DNA of 35,847 nucleotides from an uncultured Oscillospiraceae bacterium. Lineage in GTDB: Bacteria; Bacillota; Clostridia; Oscillospirales; Ruminococcaceae. Both the position numbers and the translations under genes were made by a program. The stretch lies in the NCBI GenBank assembly GCA_949741215.1, contig CATJLA010000071.1, positions 1 through 35,847 on the forward strand, written 5' to 3'. The notes under the pieces are model-generated. The model saw only the letters and a program-made list of their open reading frames with translations, was not told the origin of the DNA and did not search any database. Numbering within the stretch: the first letter of the stretch is position 1; the number at the start of each line of letters is the position of its first letter. Of the stretch, positions 25,677 to 34,548 are shown in pieces.

Positions 25677-26642
25677 ATGGGACTGTTCTCCAAAAAGAAA
25701 AAGCCTGAACCAACGGCTCAGCCGGCTGATCAAAGCTCGAAAGAATCCTCAGGCGCCAGGGAAGAATTAGAAAAATTCGATCCGGAAATCCGCCCCGGCG
25801 GCGTATTTATGGTACAGCTTTTGATGAAAAACCCCTGCCCGCTGCCTCCGCGGGAGAAAATGGCGGAGCTGCTGTCCCGTCATATAGGCAAGGTAGAGGC
25901 CATTGGAAGCAGCGCCGAACCAGGGAAGAAAGCCTGCGCCAGCTTTGCCGCCCTGGATCACATGGTGGAATTTAAGGACGGCAAAGGCCCGGTGATGTTT
26001 TCTGTCATAGACTGCGACCCTTTTCGGCCGGAAACCATTGACGAACTGCGCCGCAGCCAGATGTGGAGCTGCCAGCCGCATCGGGACAGAATTTTGTCGG
26101 AATGCAAATACGCCGTGTTTGCCCACGATATGTTAGGGGGCGGCCTGCCGGCTCAAATCCGGGCGAACCTGCTGATGGACTATCTGGAAGCCCTGCTGGA
26201 ATTGTACCCGGAGTGTGAAGCGGTGTACTTTATCAATTCCGGTAAGTTAATTTTGGCGGACGAAATACGCTCCGGAGAGTTCAAAGGGTTGGATCGATAT
26301 ATCCAGTTTGCGGTAAACATCCGCTTTTTCAACATCCAGGATACAAACGACCATGTGATCGACACCTTAGGGCTGAGCCTCCTGTTTATTGAAGATCTCC
26401 AGTATCATTTTCACAGCATGGATCCTAACTGGGTGGTCAACCACGCCTGCTCCATGGCAACCTATATTTTGAAGAATAACCGCCCCATAAAGGACGGTGA
26501 CACCATCGACGGAATTACCGACGGGCAGTTAAATCAAAATATCCAGTGGAAATGCCATTTTGAGGATGCTTTAATCCGGCCCAACCGCGCGGTGCTGGAT
26601 GTCAACATGGCAGAATACGCCTCCGGCAGCCGTCCTCAGTAA
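25677..26642 (+). CDS. DUF4261-like protein of unknown function
   Basis: 321 residues. The N-terminus is basic and disordered (MGLFSKKKKPEPTAQPAD, about 1-35). The body looks like the DUF4261 family: FMVQLLMKNPCPLPPREKM, ASFAALDHMVEFKDGKGP, CKYAVFAHDMLGGGLP, AVYFINSGKLI and HACSMATYILKNNRPIKDGDTIDG. No catalytic motif is evident and no membrane segment is seen. ATG 25677 has AAGGAGG 8 nt upstream and follows the kinase by 39 nt, so they are probably co-transcribed. The family call is by pattern memory and moderately sure. Confidence 0.65.
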   Translation: MGLFSKKKKPEPTAQPADQSSKESSGAREELEKFDPEIRPGGVFMVQLLMKNPCPLPPREKMAELLSRHIGKVEAIGSSAEPGKKACASFAALDHMVEFKDGKGPVMFSVIDCDPFRPETIDELRRSQMWSCQPHRDRILSECKYAVFAHDMLGGGLPAQIRANLLMDYLEALLELYPECEAVYFINSGKLILADEIRSGEFKGLDRYIQFAVNIRFFNIQDTNDHVIDTLGLSLLFIEDLQYHFHSMDPNWVVNHACSMATYILKNNRPIKDGDTIDGITDGQLNQNIQWKCHFEDALIRPNRAVLDVNMAEYASGSRPQ

Positions 26643-26676
26643 CCCGATTCCCCGGTCAGAAAGGAGCTTCCCCCTT

Positions 26677-28041
26677 ATGGAAACCACCATTGCAGCTATC
26701 TCAACTCCCCCGGGCACAGGCGGCATCGGCATCATCCGCGTTTCCGGGCCCCAGGCTCTGCAAATTGCCTCCCGGGTGTTCCGGCACCCCAAAGGGCGGG
26801 ACGTCGCCGCGTTACCCGGCTACCACTGTATGCTGGGCCGAGTATTTGACCAAAACGGCGAGTTTGACGACTGCATCCTCACCCGGTACAAAGCCCCCCG
26901 CAGCTATACCGGGGAGGAAGTGGTGGAGCTCTCCTGCCACGGCGGTTCCTACCTGCTCCAGCGTCTCCTTCGGGCGACGTTAGCGCAAGGGGCACAGCTT
27001 GCTGCCCCCGGGGAGTTCACCAAGAGAGCTTTTCTCAACGGCAAGCTGGGCCTTACCCAGGCGGAATCGGTTATGGATCTGATCAGCTCCACCTCCCTCC
27101 AGGCCTCCCGGGCTGCCCTTGCCGGGAGGGACGGCGCCCTTTTCCGGGAAATCCAAAGCATCACCTCCGTCCTGCTGGATGTAGAGGGCGACCTGGCCGC
27201 CTGGATAGACTACCCGGAGGAAGACATGGAGCAGCTCTCGCCGGAACGTCTGCTGCAAAGCCTGGCAGCATTGGAGCAGCGTCTGCAGTCCCTGCTAAAC
27301 CGCTACGATTCCGGCCGTATCCTGCGGGAGGGAATCACCGCCGCCATCGTAGGCCGTCCCAACGTAGGCAAATCCACCTTAATGAACCTGCTCTCCGGCT
27401 ATGATCGCAGCATCGTCACCAATATCCCCGGCACTACCCGGGATATTGTCGAGGACTCCATCCGTATCGGAGAGATCCCCCTTCGCCTGGCAGATACCGC
27501 CGGCCTGCGCCAAACCGACGATCCGGCGGAAAAAATCGGTGTCGCCCTCACCCAAAAGCGCCTGGAGCAAAGCGACCTGATTTTAGCGGTATTTGACCGT
27601 TCCCAGCCCCTTACCCCTCAGGACATCACCCTGCTGGAATCCTTAAAAAACCGCCTTGCCATCGGCATTCTCAATAAAACAGACCTGCCGCCCCAAATCT
27701 CCCCGGAACAGCTGAAGCCCTACCTGCCCCACATCCTCACCATCTCCGCCCAAACAGGGGAGGGGGCCAAAGAGCTGGAGCATCTTCTGACAGAACTGCT
27801 CCAATTCAATCAGCTGGACCCATCCGCAGCCATGCTTGTCAACGAGCGCCAGCGGAACTGCGCTCTCCGAGCCCTTACCGCCCTTCAGGAGGCGATTTCC
27901 GCCCTCCAAAGCCATATCACCCTGGATGCCCTCACCGTCTGTCTGGACGACGCCCTTGCCGCCCTCTTAGAGCTCACCGGCCAGCGCGTATCGGACCAGG
28001 TTGTAGAAAACGTCTTCGCCCGCTTCTGTGTCGGCAAGTAA
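26677..28041 (+). CDS. mnmE: tRNA uridine-5-carboxymethylaminomethyl modification GTPase
   Basis: 454 residues. With MnmG it installs the cmnm5 group on U34 of certain tRNAs. The N-terminal formyl-THF-binding domain has TTIAAISTPPGTGGIGIIRVSGP and FTKRAFLNGKLGLTQAE. The G domain, inserted in the helical domain, has G1 GRPNVGKST (about 227-235), GTTRDIVED, DTAG and NKTD. The C-terminus ends FCVGK, keeping the essential CxGK cysteine. ATG 26677 has AAAGGAG 10 nt upstream; the frame is open to 26599 over the previous gene's end. mnmG is separated from it by an inserted acetyltransferase gene. Confidence 0.96.
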   Translation: METTIAAISTPPGTGGIGIIRVSGPQALQIASRVFRHPKGRDVAALPGYHCMLGRVFDQNGEFDDCILTRYKAPRSYTGEEVVELSCHGGSYLLQRLLRATLAQGAQLAAPGEFTKRAFLNGKLGLTQAESVMDLISSTSLQASRAALAGRDGALFREIQSITSVLLDVEGDLAAWIDYPEEDMEQLSPERLLQSLAALEQRLQSLLNRYDSGRILREGITAAIVGRPNVGKSTLMNLLSGYDRSIVTNIPGTTRDIVEDSIRIGEIPLRLADTAGLRQTDDPAEKIGVALTQKRLEQSDLILAVFDRSQPLTPQDITLLESLKNRLAIGILNKTDLPPQISPEQLKPYLPHILTISAQTGEGAKELEHLLTELLQFNQLDPSAAMLVNERQRNCALRALTALQEAISALQSHITLDALTVCLDDALAALLELTGQRVSDQVVENVFARFCVGK

Positions 28042-28051
28042 AAGCCTTTTT

Positions 28052-28062
28052 GACGGGACTGC
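28052..28062 (+). repeat. GACGGGACTGC motif 10 nt after the mnmE stop
   Basis: CCTTTTTGACGGGACTGC directly follows the mnmE end. The same 11-mer follows parB (within its terminator hairpin) and parA (minus strand), each just past the stop codon. Confidence 0.45.
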
Positions 28063-28115
28063 TCTGATACAATCAGCAGAATCAATCTATAAAAATACGC
28101 TATGTAATCGTCAAA

Positions 28116-28145
28116 CCCGCCGGGAAGCAATTGCTTTTCGGCGGG
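28116..28145 (+). terminator. hairpin after mnmE overlapping the next promoter
   Basis: CCCGCCGGGAAGCAA pairs with TTGCTTTTCGGCGGG across two G-T wobbles. There is only a weak T-run after it. The right arm provides the TTGCTT -35 of the next promoter. Confidence 0.5.
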
Positions 28146-28159
28146 TATTGCTGTATAAT
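28131..28159 (+). promoter_or_regulatory. promoter of the inserted acetyltransferase gene
   Basis: TTGCTT (28131-28136), a 17-nt spacer, TATAAT (28154-28159). The -10 is perfect. It lies 38 nt before the start at 28197. Confidence 0.55.
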
Positions 28160-28196
28160 AAAGTATTCGATTGCCAAAGAGGAAAAGGAGATTCCT

Positions 28197-28961
28197 ATGG
28201 AAAACAGCATCATCATAGCAGAAACAGAACGGTTAATTTTAAGAAGATATAAAAAAGAGGATTTACAGGACTTATACGAATACTTGTCCGATAAAAAAGT
28301 AGTGGAGTTCGAGCCATACAAGCCTATGTCGATAGAGGAAACAAAAGAGAATCTTGCGTGGCGTATAGCAACAGATGAAATGATTGCCGTCGAATTAAAA
28401 AGCTCCCACAAAATGATCGGAAATGTTTATCTGGGAAAAAGGGAGTTTGAAGCACTGGAAATAGGCTATGTATTCAACAAAAATTATTGGGGCAATGGAT
28501 ATGCCACAGAAAGCTGCAAGGCTTTAATCCAGCAAGCCTTTTCAAATGGAACCCACAGGATATATGCGGAATGTGACCCCAATAATATACGCTCGTGGAA
28601 ATTGCTGGAGGCTCTTGGCTTTTGCAGAGAAGCGCAATTCCTGCAAAATGTTTACTTTTGGAAAGATGAGAACGAAAAGCCTGTTTGGAAAGATACTTAT
28701 ATATATGCCAAATTAGGCAATGCTCAAAATGTTGACAAAACCTCTGTAAAGGAGAACAAAATTGTGGTGAAAGAGCATTACAAAACCGCAATCGCCATCA
28801 GTATTCTGTTTCTCGTGTTATGGTACGCAGGCGCATGGTTCAACTTTTTCCCTTTTGTTGGCGAAAGCGCCGCCATAGGCTTTACAGGATTACTTATTGT
28901 AATTGCAATCGCATTCTGTACCTGTTGGATAATTAATACCATCCAAAGCAACCGCAAATAA
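28197..28961 (+). CDS. RimJ/RimL-type acetyltransferase with a C-terminal two-helix membrane anchor
   Basis: 254 residues in two parts. Residues 1-170 are a GNAT domain of the RimJ/RimL type: ETERLILRRYKKEDLQDLYEYLSD, EIGYVFNKNYWGNGYATESCKAL (acetyl-CoA loop WGNGYA) and ECDPNNIRSWKLLEALGFCREAQF. The last 60 residues hold two transmembrane helices (about AIAISILFLVLWYAGAW and IGFTGLLIVIAIAFCTCWI). Soluble relatives lack these. The gene is visibly more AT-rich than mnmE and mnmG around it, with codons such as ATA, AAA and TTA, which suggests later acquisition. ATG 28197 has AAGGAG upstream. The substrate is unknown. Confidence 0.8.
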   Translation: MENSIIIAETERLILRRYKKEDLQDLYEYLSDKKVVEFEPYKPMSIEETKENLAWRIATDEMIAVELKSSHKMIGNVYLGKREFEALEIGYVFNKNYWGNGYATESCKALIQQAFSNGTHRIYAECDPNNIRSWKLLEALGFCREAQFLQNVYFWKDENEKPVWKDTYIYAKLGNAQNVDKTSVKENKIVVKEHYKTAIAISILFLVLWYAGAWFNFFPFVGESAAIGFTGLLIVIAIAFCTCWIINTIQSNRK

Positions 28962-29033
28962 AAACCGGTTTGCCCAAAGTCACAACATAAAGTATACAAA
29001 TAAATACAATCAACAATCAGGAGAACAAAAACC

Positions 29034-30962
29034 ATGGAAGAATACAACGCAGGCAGCTACGACGTAGCAATTATCGGCGCAGGTCACGCCGGGGTAGAGG
29101 CCGCTCTGGCCGCCGCCCGCTTAGGGGCAAAAACGGTGCTGTTCACCCTCTCGCTGGACGCCGTCGCCAATATGCCCTGCAACCCCTCTATCGGCGGCAC
29201 CGCCAAAGGCCACCTTGTCCGGGAGATTGACGCCCTGGGCGGTGAAATGGGCCTTGCGGCAGACGCAACCTTTCTCCAAAGCCGGATGCTTAACCGAGGC
29301 AAAGGCCCGGCGGTCCACAGCCTCCGTGTCCAAAGCGACCGCCGCCTCTACCACGCCTACATGAAGCATGTCCTGGAGCAAACCCCCAACCTTGAGCTGA
29401 AGCAGGCCGAGGTGGTAGAGCTCCGCACCGACCAAACCGGCCGCGTCACCCAGGCAGTTACCGCTCTCCACGCCGTTTATCAGGCAGGGGCGGTTATCGT
29501 CGCCACCGGCACCTATCTCAAAGGCAAAATTTTCGTCGGCGACGTCTCCTACGAGGCAGGTCCCGACTCTATGCGGGCAGCCGGCCCTCTTTCCCAAAGC
29601 CTGAAAAGCCTTGGGGTAACCCTCCGCCGCTTCAAAACCGGCACCCCGGCCCGTGCCCTGAAAAGCAGCATCAACTTCTCCAAGCTGGAAGAACAGCCCG
29701 GCGACGAACCGGTGATCCCGTTCTCCTTCCTGAACACCGAAAAAAAGCTGGAAAACAAAGTCACCTGCCATATTGCCTACACAAACGCCCAAACCCACCA
29801 GGTTATCCGCCAAAACCTCCACCGTTCCCCCCTCTACGCCGGCATGATCGAAGGGGTAGGCCCCCGCTATTGTCCCAGCATTGAGGACAAAGTGGTCCGC
29901 TTTGCCGATAAGCCCCGCCATCAGGCCTTTGTGGAACCCATGGGCGCCGATACCGAGGAAATGTACCTCCAGGGCCTGTCCTCCTCCTTGCCGGAGGATG
30001 TCCAGCTCCAGCTCTACCACACCATCCAGGGCTTTGAGGATCTCAAAATCACCCGCAGCGCCTACGCCATTGAGTATGACTGCTGCGACCCTCTGGAGCT
30101 AAAACCTACCCTGGAGTTCCAGCAAATCCCCGGCCTGTACGGCGCAGGCCAGTTTAACGGCACCTCCGGCTATGAGGAGGCCGCCGCCCAAGGCCTGGTG
30201 GCAGGCATTAACGCAGCCCGTCAAACCCAAGGCAAACCCCCGGTTATTTTCCCCCGCAGCGGCTCCTACATCGGCACCTTAATCGACGATCTCGTCACCA
30301 AAGGCTGTACCGACCCTTACCGCATGATGACCTCCCGTTCCGAATACCGCCTCCTCCTCCGGCAGGATAACGCCGACCAGCGCCTTACCCCCCTGGGCTG
30401 GGAGCTTGGCCTGGTCACCCCCGCCCGCTGGCAGCTTTTTCAGACGAAACAGCAAGCCTGCCGTGCAGAGGTCCAGCGGTTAAAAGCCACTGCCATCCCA
30501 GCCACCCCGGAGCTGAACCAAATGCTTGTTTCACGTGAAACATCTCCGGTGCAGGAGGGCGCCCGTGCGTCGGAGCTGCTTCGCCGCCCTCAAATCAGCT
30601 ATGAGGATCTCCGCCCCTTCCAGCCAAACTGCCCCAGCCTCCCCTGGGACGTTATCGAGCAGGCAGAGCTGGAGATTAAATACGAAGGCTATATCAAAAA
30701 GCAGCAGGCCCAGGTAGAGCATCAAAAGCGGCTGGAAAACAAGCTCCTTCCGGAAGATTTTGACTATGATTCCATCTCCGGCCTGCGCCTGGAGGCCAAA
30801 GAGAAGCTGAAAAAGGTACGCCCCGTCAGCATCGGCCAGGCGTCCCGCATCTCCGGCGTCAACCCGGCGGATATCTCGGTGCTGCTGATCTGGTTAGAGC
30901 AGCAAAAGCGTCCTGCCTCACCCTCGTCCCAAGAAGAAAGGAAGTTTTCGCAAAATGATTGA
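29034..30962 (+). CDS. mnmG: tRNA uridine-5-carboxymethylaminomethyl modification enzyme MnmG (GidA)
   Basis: 642 residues. FAD-dependent partner of MnmE in U34 modification. The Rossmann motif is [19 protein letters not shown] (13-31), followed by [27 protein letters not shown]. Signatures [22 protein letters not shown] and [24 protein letters not shown] (about 373-396) are intact, as is [25 protein letters not shown] 29034 has AGGAGAA upstream. A perfect parS (30527-30542) is embedded in the C-terminal coding region and reads as part of LVSRETS. The 3' end overlaps rsmG by 8 nt. Confidence 0.97.
   Translation: MEEYNAGSYDVAIIGAGHAGVEAALAAARLGAKTVLFTLSLDAVANMPCNPSIGGTAKGHLVREIDALGGEMGLAADATFLQSRMLNRGKGPAVHSLRVQSDRRLYHAYMKHVLEQTPNLELKQAEVVELRTDQTGRVTQAVTALHAVYQAGAVIVATGTYLKGKIFVGDVSYEAGPDSMRAAGPLSQSLKSLGVTLRRFKTGTPARALKSSINFSKLEEQPGDEPVIPFSFLNTEKKLENKVTCHIAYTNAQTHQVIRQNLHRSPLYAGMIEGVGPRYCPSIEDKVVRFADKPRHQAFVEPMGADTEEMYLQGLSSSLPEDVQLQLYHTIQGFEDLKITRSAYAIEYDCCDPLELKPTLEFQQIPGLYGAGQFNGTSGYEEAAAQGLVAGINAARQTQGKPPVIFPRSGSYIGTLIDDLVTKGCTDPYRMMTSRSEYRLLLRQDNADQRLTPLGWELGLVTPARWQLFQTKQQACRAEVQRLKATAIPATPELNQMLVSRETSPVQEGARASELLRRPQISYEDLRPFQPNCPSLPWDVIEQAELEIKYEGYIKKQQAQVEHQKRLENKLLPEDFDYDSISGLRLEAKEKLKKVRPVSIGQASRISGVNPADISVLLIWLEQQKRPASPSSQEERKFSQND
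30527..30542. promoter_or_regulatory. parS: parS site inside mnmG
   Basis: TGTTTCACGTGAAACA, the perfect 16-bp ParB centromere palindrome, within mnmG codons for VSRET. It is 2.5 kb from the other sites. Confidence 0.92.
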
Positions 30963-31668
30963 TACCCAAAGGCTTCAAACTCTGGCACAGCAATACGCCC
31001 TTCCGGCCTTAACCGGCCAAATGCTGGCCCAACTGGACCAATACGCCCAGCTTCTGGTAGAATGGAACCAAAAAATCAACCTCACCGCCATCACCGACCC
31101 GGAGGGCATCCTAATCAAGCACTTTTTGGATAGCCTGCTGCTGCTCCATGCCGGCATCCCCCAAAACGCCGCCTTGATCGACGTAGGAACCGGTGCCGGC
31201 TTTCCGTCCCTGCCGGTTAAAATTGCCCGGCCGGATCTCCCCCTCACCCTGCTGGATAGCCTGAATAAGCGCGTTACCTTCCTGCAAACCGCCTGCGCCC
31301 AGCTGGGCCTGAAGCAAACCCGCTGCATCCACTCCCGGGCAGAGGAGGGAGGCAGAACCCCCGCCCTGCGGGAAAAATTTGACATCGCCACCGCCCGGGC
31401 AGTAGCCAACCTGCAGGAGCTTTCGGAGTACTGCCTGCCCTACGTCAAGGTTGGCGGTATCTTCGCCGCCTTAAAAGGCTTTGAAATTGAGCAAGAGCTT
31501 GCCCAGGCCCAAAAAGCAATATCCACCTTAGGCGGACAAATCGAACAGATCAAAAAATTCGAGCTTCCCGGCGATCAAAAGCGGAGCATTGTAATTATTA
31601 GAAAAATATCGCAAACTGCGACAAAATACCCCCGCCCCTCCGCAAAGATAGCAAAAACCCCTCTGTAA
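30955..31668 (+). CDS. rsmG: 16S rRNA (guanine527-N7)-methyltransferase RsmG (GidB)
   Basis: 237 residues. Methylates G527 of 16S rRNA using S-adenosylmethionine. The SAM motif is [17 protein letters not shown] (74-90), with [25 protein letters not shown] before it and [27 protein letters not shown] after it. The usual C-terminus [14 protein letters not shown] is followed by an extra basic tail ([16 protein letters not shown]). ATG 30955 overlaps the mnmG stop by 8 nt, so it is coupled to mnmG. Confidence 0.95.
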   Translation: MIDTQRLQTLAQQYALPALTGQMLAQLDQYAQLLVEWNQKINLTAITDPEGILIKHFLDSLLLLHAGIPQNAALIDVGTGAGFPSLPVKIARPDLPLTLLDSLNKRVTFLQTACAQLGLKQTRCIHSRAEEGGRTPALREKFDIATARAVANLQELSEYCLPYVKVGGIFAALKGFEIEQELAQAQKAISTLGGQIEQIKKFELPGDQKRSIVIIRKISQTATKYPRPSAKIAKTPL

Positions 31669-31999
31669 AACCGAAAAACCCCGGTAAAAATGCCATTTTC
31701 TGCGATCAAAACCGCTGGCGGACAAGCCCTTTTTATGATAGGATGAAACCATATCCCCACCACCAGGGAGCATCCTGTCCTAAAAGGGGCTTTTTCGCCG
31801 CTTTTTTAAGGACAAGACTGCCGCCCTGTCATCTCAAGCCCCCGGCAGGCTCTCCCTAACCCCCCCAAATGTTTCGCCCTGTCAGACAAATCTGCAGCCA
31901 CAATGCCTCCCGCAGCATTTCGTCCCGCAAACTTATTATTTCAAAGAGAACCGGTAAGAGCAAACACCATTGAAACAACATAGAAAAGAGGAAATCGGC
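31669..31999. other. 331-bp rsmG-noc spacer
   Basis: No gene seen. It contains a long hairpin (next entry), GACAAGACTGCC (31811-31822, a variant of the dispersed motif) and a run of pyrimidine-rich sequence. No well-spaced promoter for noc was recognised. Confidence 0.4.
31724..31796 (+). terminator. long imperfect terminator-like hairpin after rsmG
   Basis: AAGCCC-TTTT and AGGATG pair with CATCCT, AAAA and GGGCTT across a central loop, ending in TTTTT. It has several interior mismatches. Confidence 0.45.
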
Positions 32000-32869
32000 A
32001 TGGGTCTTTTATCCAGGACAACGCAGTCAAAAAAGCAATGGGCAAAGCTTTCCAAAGGAGATCAGATTGTACTGGTACCGGTGGAAAAAATCGATCCCAA
32101 CCCCGCCCAGCCGAGAAAGGTTTTCCACATGGAGGAGCTGGAAACGCTGTCAAAAAGCATCGAGCAGTCCGGCCTGATTCAACCGATCCTGCTGCGCCCG
32201 GTGTGGAAAACCGACGCCGAGCTTCGGTACGAGCTGGTGGCAGGGGAGCGCCGCCTGCAGGCTTTTAAGCTATTGAACCGGCAGCAAATCCCCGCTATCA
32301 TTCAGGAGATGTCAGACAACCGCTCCGCCGAATTAGCCCTGATTGAAAATATCGAACGCAGCGACCTCACCTTTTTTGAGGAAGCCGAAGCCATTCGCGG
32401 CTTAATGGAGCGCTGGAACTTTACTCAGGAGCAAACCGCGGCCCGCCTGGGTAAGTCCCAGTCATACATAGCAAATAAGCTAAGATTACTCCGATTTTCC
32501 CCCACTATACGAGAGCAAATTTTACAGGGCGGCTTAACCGAGCGCCATGCCCGAGCACTGCTTCGCCTGGAAGATGTCCGTCAGTTAGAGACAGCTGTTG
32601 CGGCAGTAACCGAGCATCAATACACTGTAGCCATGACAGAGCACTACGTCGCCCAGCTGTTGGAAGGCGCCCTCAAGCCCCAGGCCAAAGCCGGCACCAC
32701 CCGAGTCGTAGTCAAAGACCTGCGCATTTTTCTAAACACCATCAACCGCGCAATGGACACCATGAAGCTGGCAGGAATTGAAGCCACCACCCAAACCCGA
32801 GAGGACGACCAATTTATAGAATATGTTGTCAAAATTCCCAAGCAATCGGCCTATAAGAATAAAAAGTAA
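32000..32869 (+). CDS. noc: nucleoid occlusion protein Noc (ParB family)
   Basis: 290 residues. ParB-like DNA-binding CTPase that keeps division off the nucleoid. CTP-motif GERR is at residues 82-85, ENIERS at the next motif, and the helix-turn-helix contains AARLGKSQSYIANKLRLLRF. GGLTERHARALLRL and the C-terminal RIFLNTINRAMDTMKLAG are the Noc-specific features. The N-terminus MGLLSRTTQSKKQWAKL could form the amphipathic membrane-targeting helix. ATG 32000 has AGAGGA 7 nt upstream; a TTG at 31970 adds 10 residues without a site. It follows rsmG as in B. subtilis, but parAB beyond it is inverted. Confidence 0.92.
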   Translation: MGLLSRTTQSKKQWAKLSKGDQIVLVPVEKIDPNPAQPRKVFHMEELETLSKSIEQSGLIQPILLRPVWKTDAELRYELVAGERRLQAFKLLNRQQIPAIIQEMSDNRSAELALIENIERSDLTFFEEAEAIRGLMERWNFTQEQTAARLGKSQSYIANKLRLLRFSPTIREQILQGGLTERHARALLRLEDVRQLETAVAAVTEHQYTVAMTEHYVAQLLEGALKPQAKAGTTRVVVKDLRIFLNTINRAMDTMKLAGIEATTQTREDDQFIEYVVKIPKQSAYKNKK

Positions 32870-32883
32870 ATAGAAATAGCCTC

Positions 32884-33044
32884 AACTTGAAGGAAGAAGT
32901 AATGGTGAAAGAGGTGGACAGTCACCTCGTAAATAATGAATGAACCCTCCCTTGGGGGAACGATTTCAATATTGCAGTGAAAATTTTCAGCCAACCGTAA
33001 TTGAAATAGCCTCTTTAAGCTCTAAAAATGTTTCACGTGAAACA
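32884..33044 (+). repeat. parS-repeat copy A
   Basis: Shares the unit order AACTTGA-AGAAGTAAT, GAGGTG/CACCTC hairpin, CTCCCTT-GGGGGA region, CGATTTCAATATTGCAGTG, TTTTCA/TTGAAA stem and final parS. It begins 15 nt after the noc stop. Confidence 0.75.
33029..33044. promoter_or_regulatory. parS: parS site
   Basis: Perfect TGTTTCACGTGAAACA at the junction of repeat copies A and B. Confidence 0.95.
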
Positions 33045-33231
33045 ATTTTAGGGGCTGCATTGAAACTCTCACAACGCAAACCAGCTACTTCAACCACAGC
33101 CGACCAAAAATCACCGCCGCAATATTAAAATCGCTCCCGTAAGGGAGGGTTCCTACACTATTTACGAGGTGAACTGTGTTCACCTCTTTCACTATTCCTT
33201 ATTACTTTAAGTTATTGTTTTATGTGAAACA
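33045..33231 (-). repeat. parS-repeat copy B, inverted
   Basis: Read on the minus strand from 33231 it starts with TGTTTCACATAAAACA then AATAACTTAA, then the hairpins GAGGTGAAC/GTTCACCTC and CTCCCTTACGGGAG and GCGATTTTAATATTGC. It opposes copies A, C, D, E and F. Its first 25 bases are identical to those of copy E. Confidence 0.75.
33216..33231. promoter_or_regulatory. parS: degenerate parS
   Basis: TGTTTTATGTGAAACA differs from the consensus at two positions; it may bind ParB weakly. Confidence 0.6.
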
Positions 33232-33273
33232 ATTTTAAGGGCGGCATTAAAATTTCAAAAAGCCAAACACAAA

Positions 33274-33305
33274 GGGACGGGACTGCCAACCAGCAGTCCC
33301 GTCCC
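33274..33305. terminator. parB terminator, GGGACGGGACTGC hairpin
   Basis: GGGACGGGACTGC (33274-33286) pairs perfectly with GCAGTCCCGTCCC (33293-33305), loop of 6. On the minus strand it is followed by TTTGTGTTTGG, 29 nt past the parB stop. Confidence 0.75.
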
Positions 33306-33333
33306 AATTTATAGAATGCGCTGCAGCCAAAGG

Positions 33334-34206
33334 TCAGGTAAGCTTTTTGGCCAGCTGTCCAACCAAGGCTATCAAATCGTCCTTATCGTAAAATTCCAGC
33401 ATCATTTTGCCTTTTCCGCCTCTGGCAGGGGTAATTTCTACCTTCCGCCCCAGCTCCTGGGCCAAGGCTAACTGCGCCTCCTGGTAATATGGGTCCTGAT
33501 ACGGCACCAGCTGGAACCCCTTACCCTTTTTCTTATCATCTTTTTGGCTTTTTACAAGCTTTTCCAGCTCCCGGACACTCAGCTCTCCCTTCTCGACCTG
33601 TTTTGCCAGCTGCTCCAACTGCTCCGTGTCCTCAATCCCCAGCAAAATCCGGGCATGGCCGGAGGAAATTTGGCCCATCCGCACCTTTTCCGCCACGGTT
33701 TCCGGCAAATTCAGCAGCCGCAGCGTATTCGCAATTGCAGGACGAGATTTGCCAACCTTTTCCGCTACCTCATCCTGAGTCAAATCAAAGCGGTTCATCA
33801 GCAGCTGGTAGCCGTAGGCTTCCTCCATAGCGTTGAGATCCTGCCGCTGCAGGTTCTCAATCAGCGCAATCTCCATAGCCTGCAGGTCGCTCATATCCCG
33901 AACCAAAGCCGGCACCTCTGCCAACCCAGCCATGCGGGAGGCCCTCCACCGCCGTTCTCCCGCTACAATCTGGTACCCGCCGGTAGGCAGCGGACGTACT
34001 GTTAGGGGCTGCAAAACCCCGTGCTGCCGTATAGAATCCGCCAGCTCCGCCAGGGCAGATTCGTCAAAATGGTTTCTGGGCTGCTCCCGGTTCGGCTCAA
34101 TTTCCGAAAGCCGCAGCATAATAAGCTCGTTCCCCTCAGTAGTATCGTTATCAATAAACAAGGCATCTAAGCCCTTCCCCAGACCGCCCTTTTTGGCTTT
34201 TGCCAT
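33334..34206 (-). CDS. parB: chromosome partitioning protein ParB (Spo0J)
   Basis: 290 residues. CTP-dependent clamp that loads at parS and organises the origin. The N-terminal MAKAKKGGLGKGLDALF is the ParA-activating segment. The CTP-binding GERRWRA is at 83-89, ALIENLQRQDL follows, and the DNA-binding HTH has VAEKVGKSRPAIANTLRLLNLP and GQISSGHARILLG. The C-terminal dimerisation segment ends the protein. ATG 34206 has GGAGG 9 nt upstream; TTG 34212 would leave only 3 nt. It is on the minus strand, against the noc direction, 454 nt from parA. Confidence 0.95.
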   Translation of the reverse strand: MAKAKKGGLGKGLDALFIDNDTTEGNELIMLRLSEIEPNREQPRNHFDESALAELADSIRQHGVLQPLTVRPLPTGGYQIVAGERRWRASRMAGLAEVPALVRDMSDLQAMEIALIENLQRQDLNAMEEAYGYQLLMNRFDLTQDEVAEKVGKSRPAIANTLRLLNLPETVAEKVRMGQISSGHARILLGIEDTEQLEQLAKQVEKGELSVRELEKLVKSQKDDKKKGKGFQLVPYQDPYYQEAQLALAQELGRKVEITPARGGKGKMMLEFYDKDDLIALVGQLAKKLT

Positions 34207-34237
34207 GATCAAATTCCTCCTTGCAAAACCCTAAAAA

Positions 34238-34253
34238 TGTTTCACGTGAAACA
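34238..34253. promoter_or_regulatory. parS: parS site
   Basis: Perfect TGTTTCACGTGAAACA, 32 bp upstream of the parB start. Confidence 0.95.
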
Positions 34254-34382
34254 TTAACTTGAAGTAAGAAGTAATAGTGAATAGTAAATAGTGTAGGTTC
34301 CCTCCCTTACGGGAGCGATTTTAATATTGCAGTGGGAATTTTCGACCGGCTGTGATCGAAATAGCCGCTTTAAACTGCAAAA
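34238..34382 (+). repeat. parS-repeat copy C (short form)
   Basis: 145-bp unit lacking the GAGGTGAA/TTCACCTC module: AATAGTGAATAGTAAATAGTGT is uninterrupted. Contains CTCCCTTACGGGAG, GCGATTTTAATATTGCAGTGG and TTTCGA/TCGAAA stems. Confidence 0.8.
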
Positions 34383-34398
34383 TGTTTCACGTGAAACA
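34383..34398. promoter_or_regulatory. parS: parS site
   Basis: Perfect TGTTTCACGTGAAACA, between parB and parA. Confidence 0.95.
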
Positions 34399-34548
34399 TT
34401 AACTTGAGGTAAGAAGTAATAGTGAAAGAGGTGAACTGTTTTCACCTCGTAAATAGTGTAGGTACTCTCCCTTACGGGAGCGATTTTAATATTGCAGTGG
34501 GAATTTTCGACCGGCTGTGATCAAAATAGCCGCTTTAAACTCTAAAAA

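Noticed and set aside
28051..28074. Promoter TTGACG...TACAAT after mnmE
   Set aside because: Spacer is only 12 nt.
29121..30020. 299-codon minus-strand open frame
   Set aside because: Antisense of mnmG with no recognisable protein pattern.
34254..34445. Small open frames inside the parS repeats (also 32940-33128)
   Set aside because: They cross hairpins and parS, have no ribosome sites and are not kept in frame between copies.
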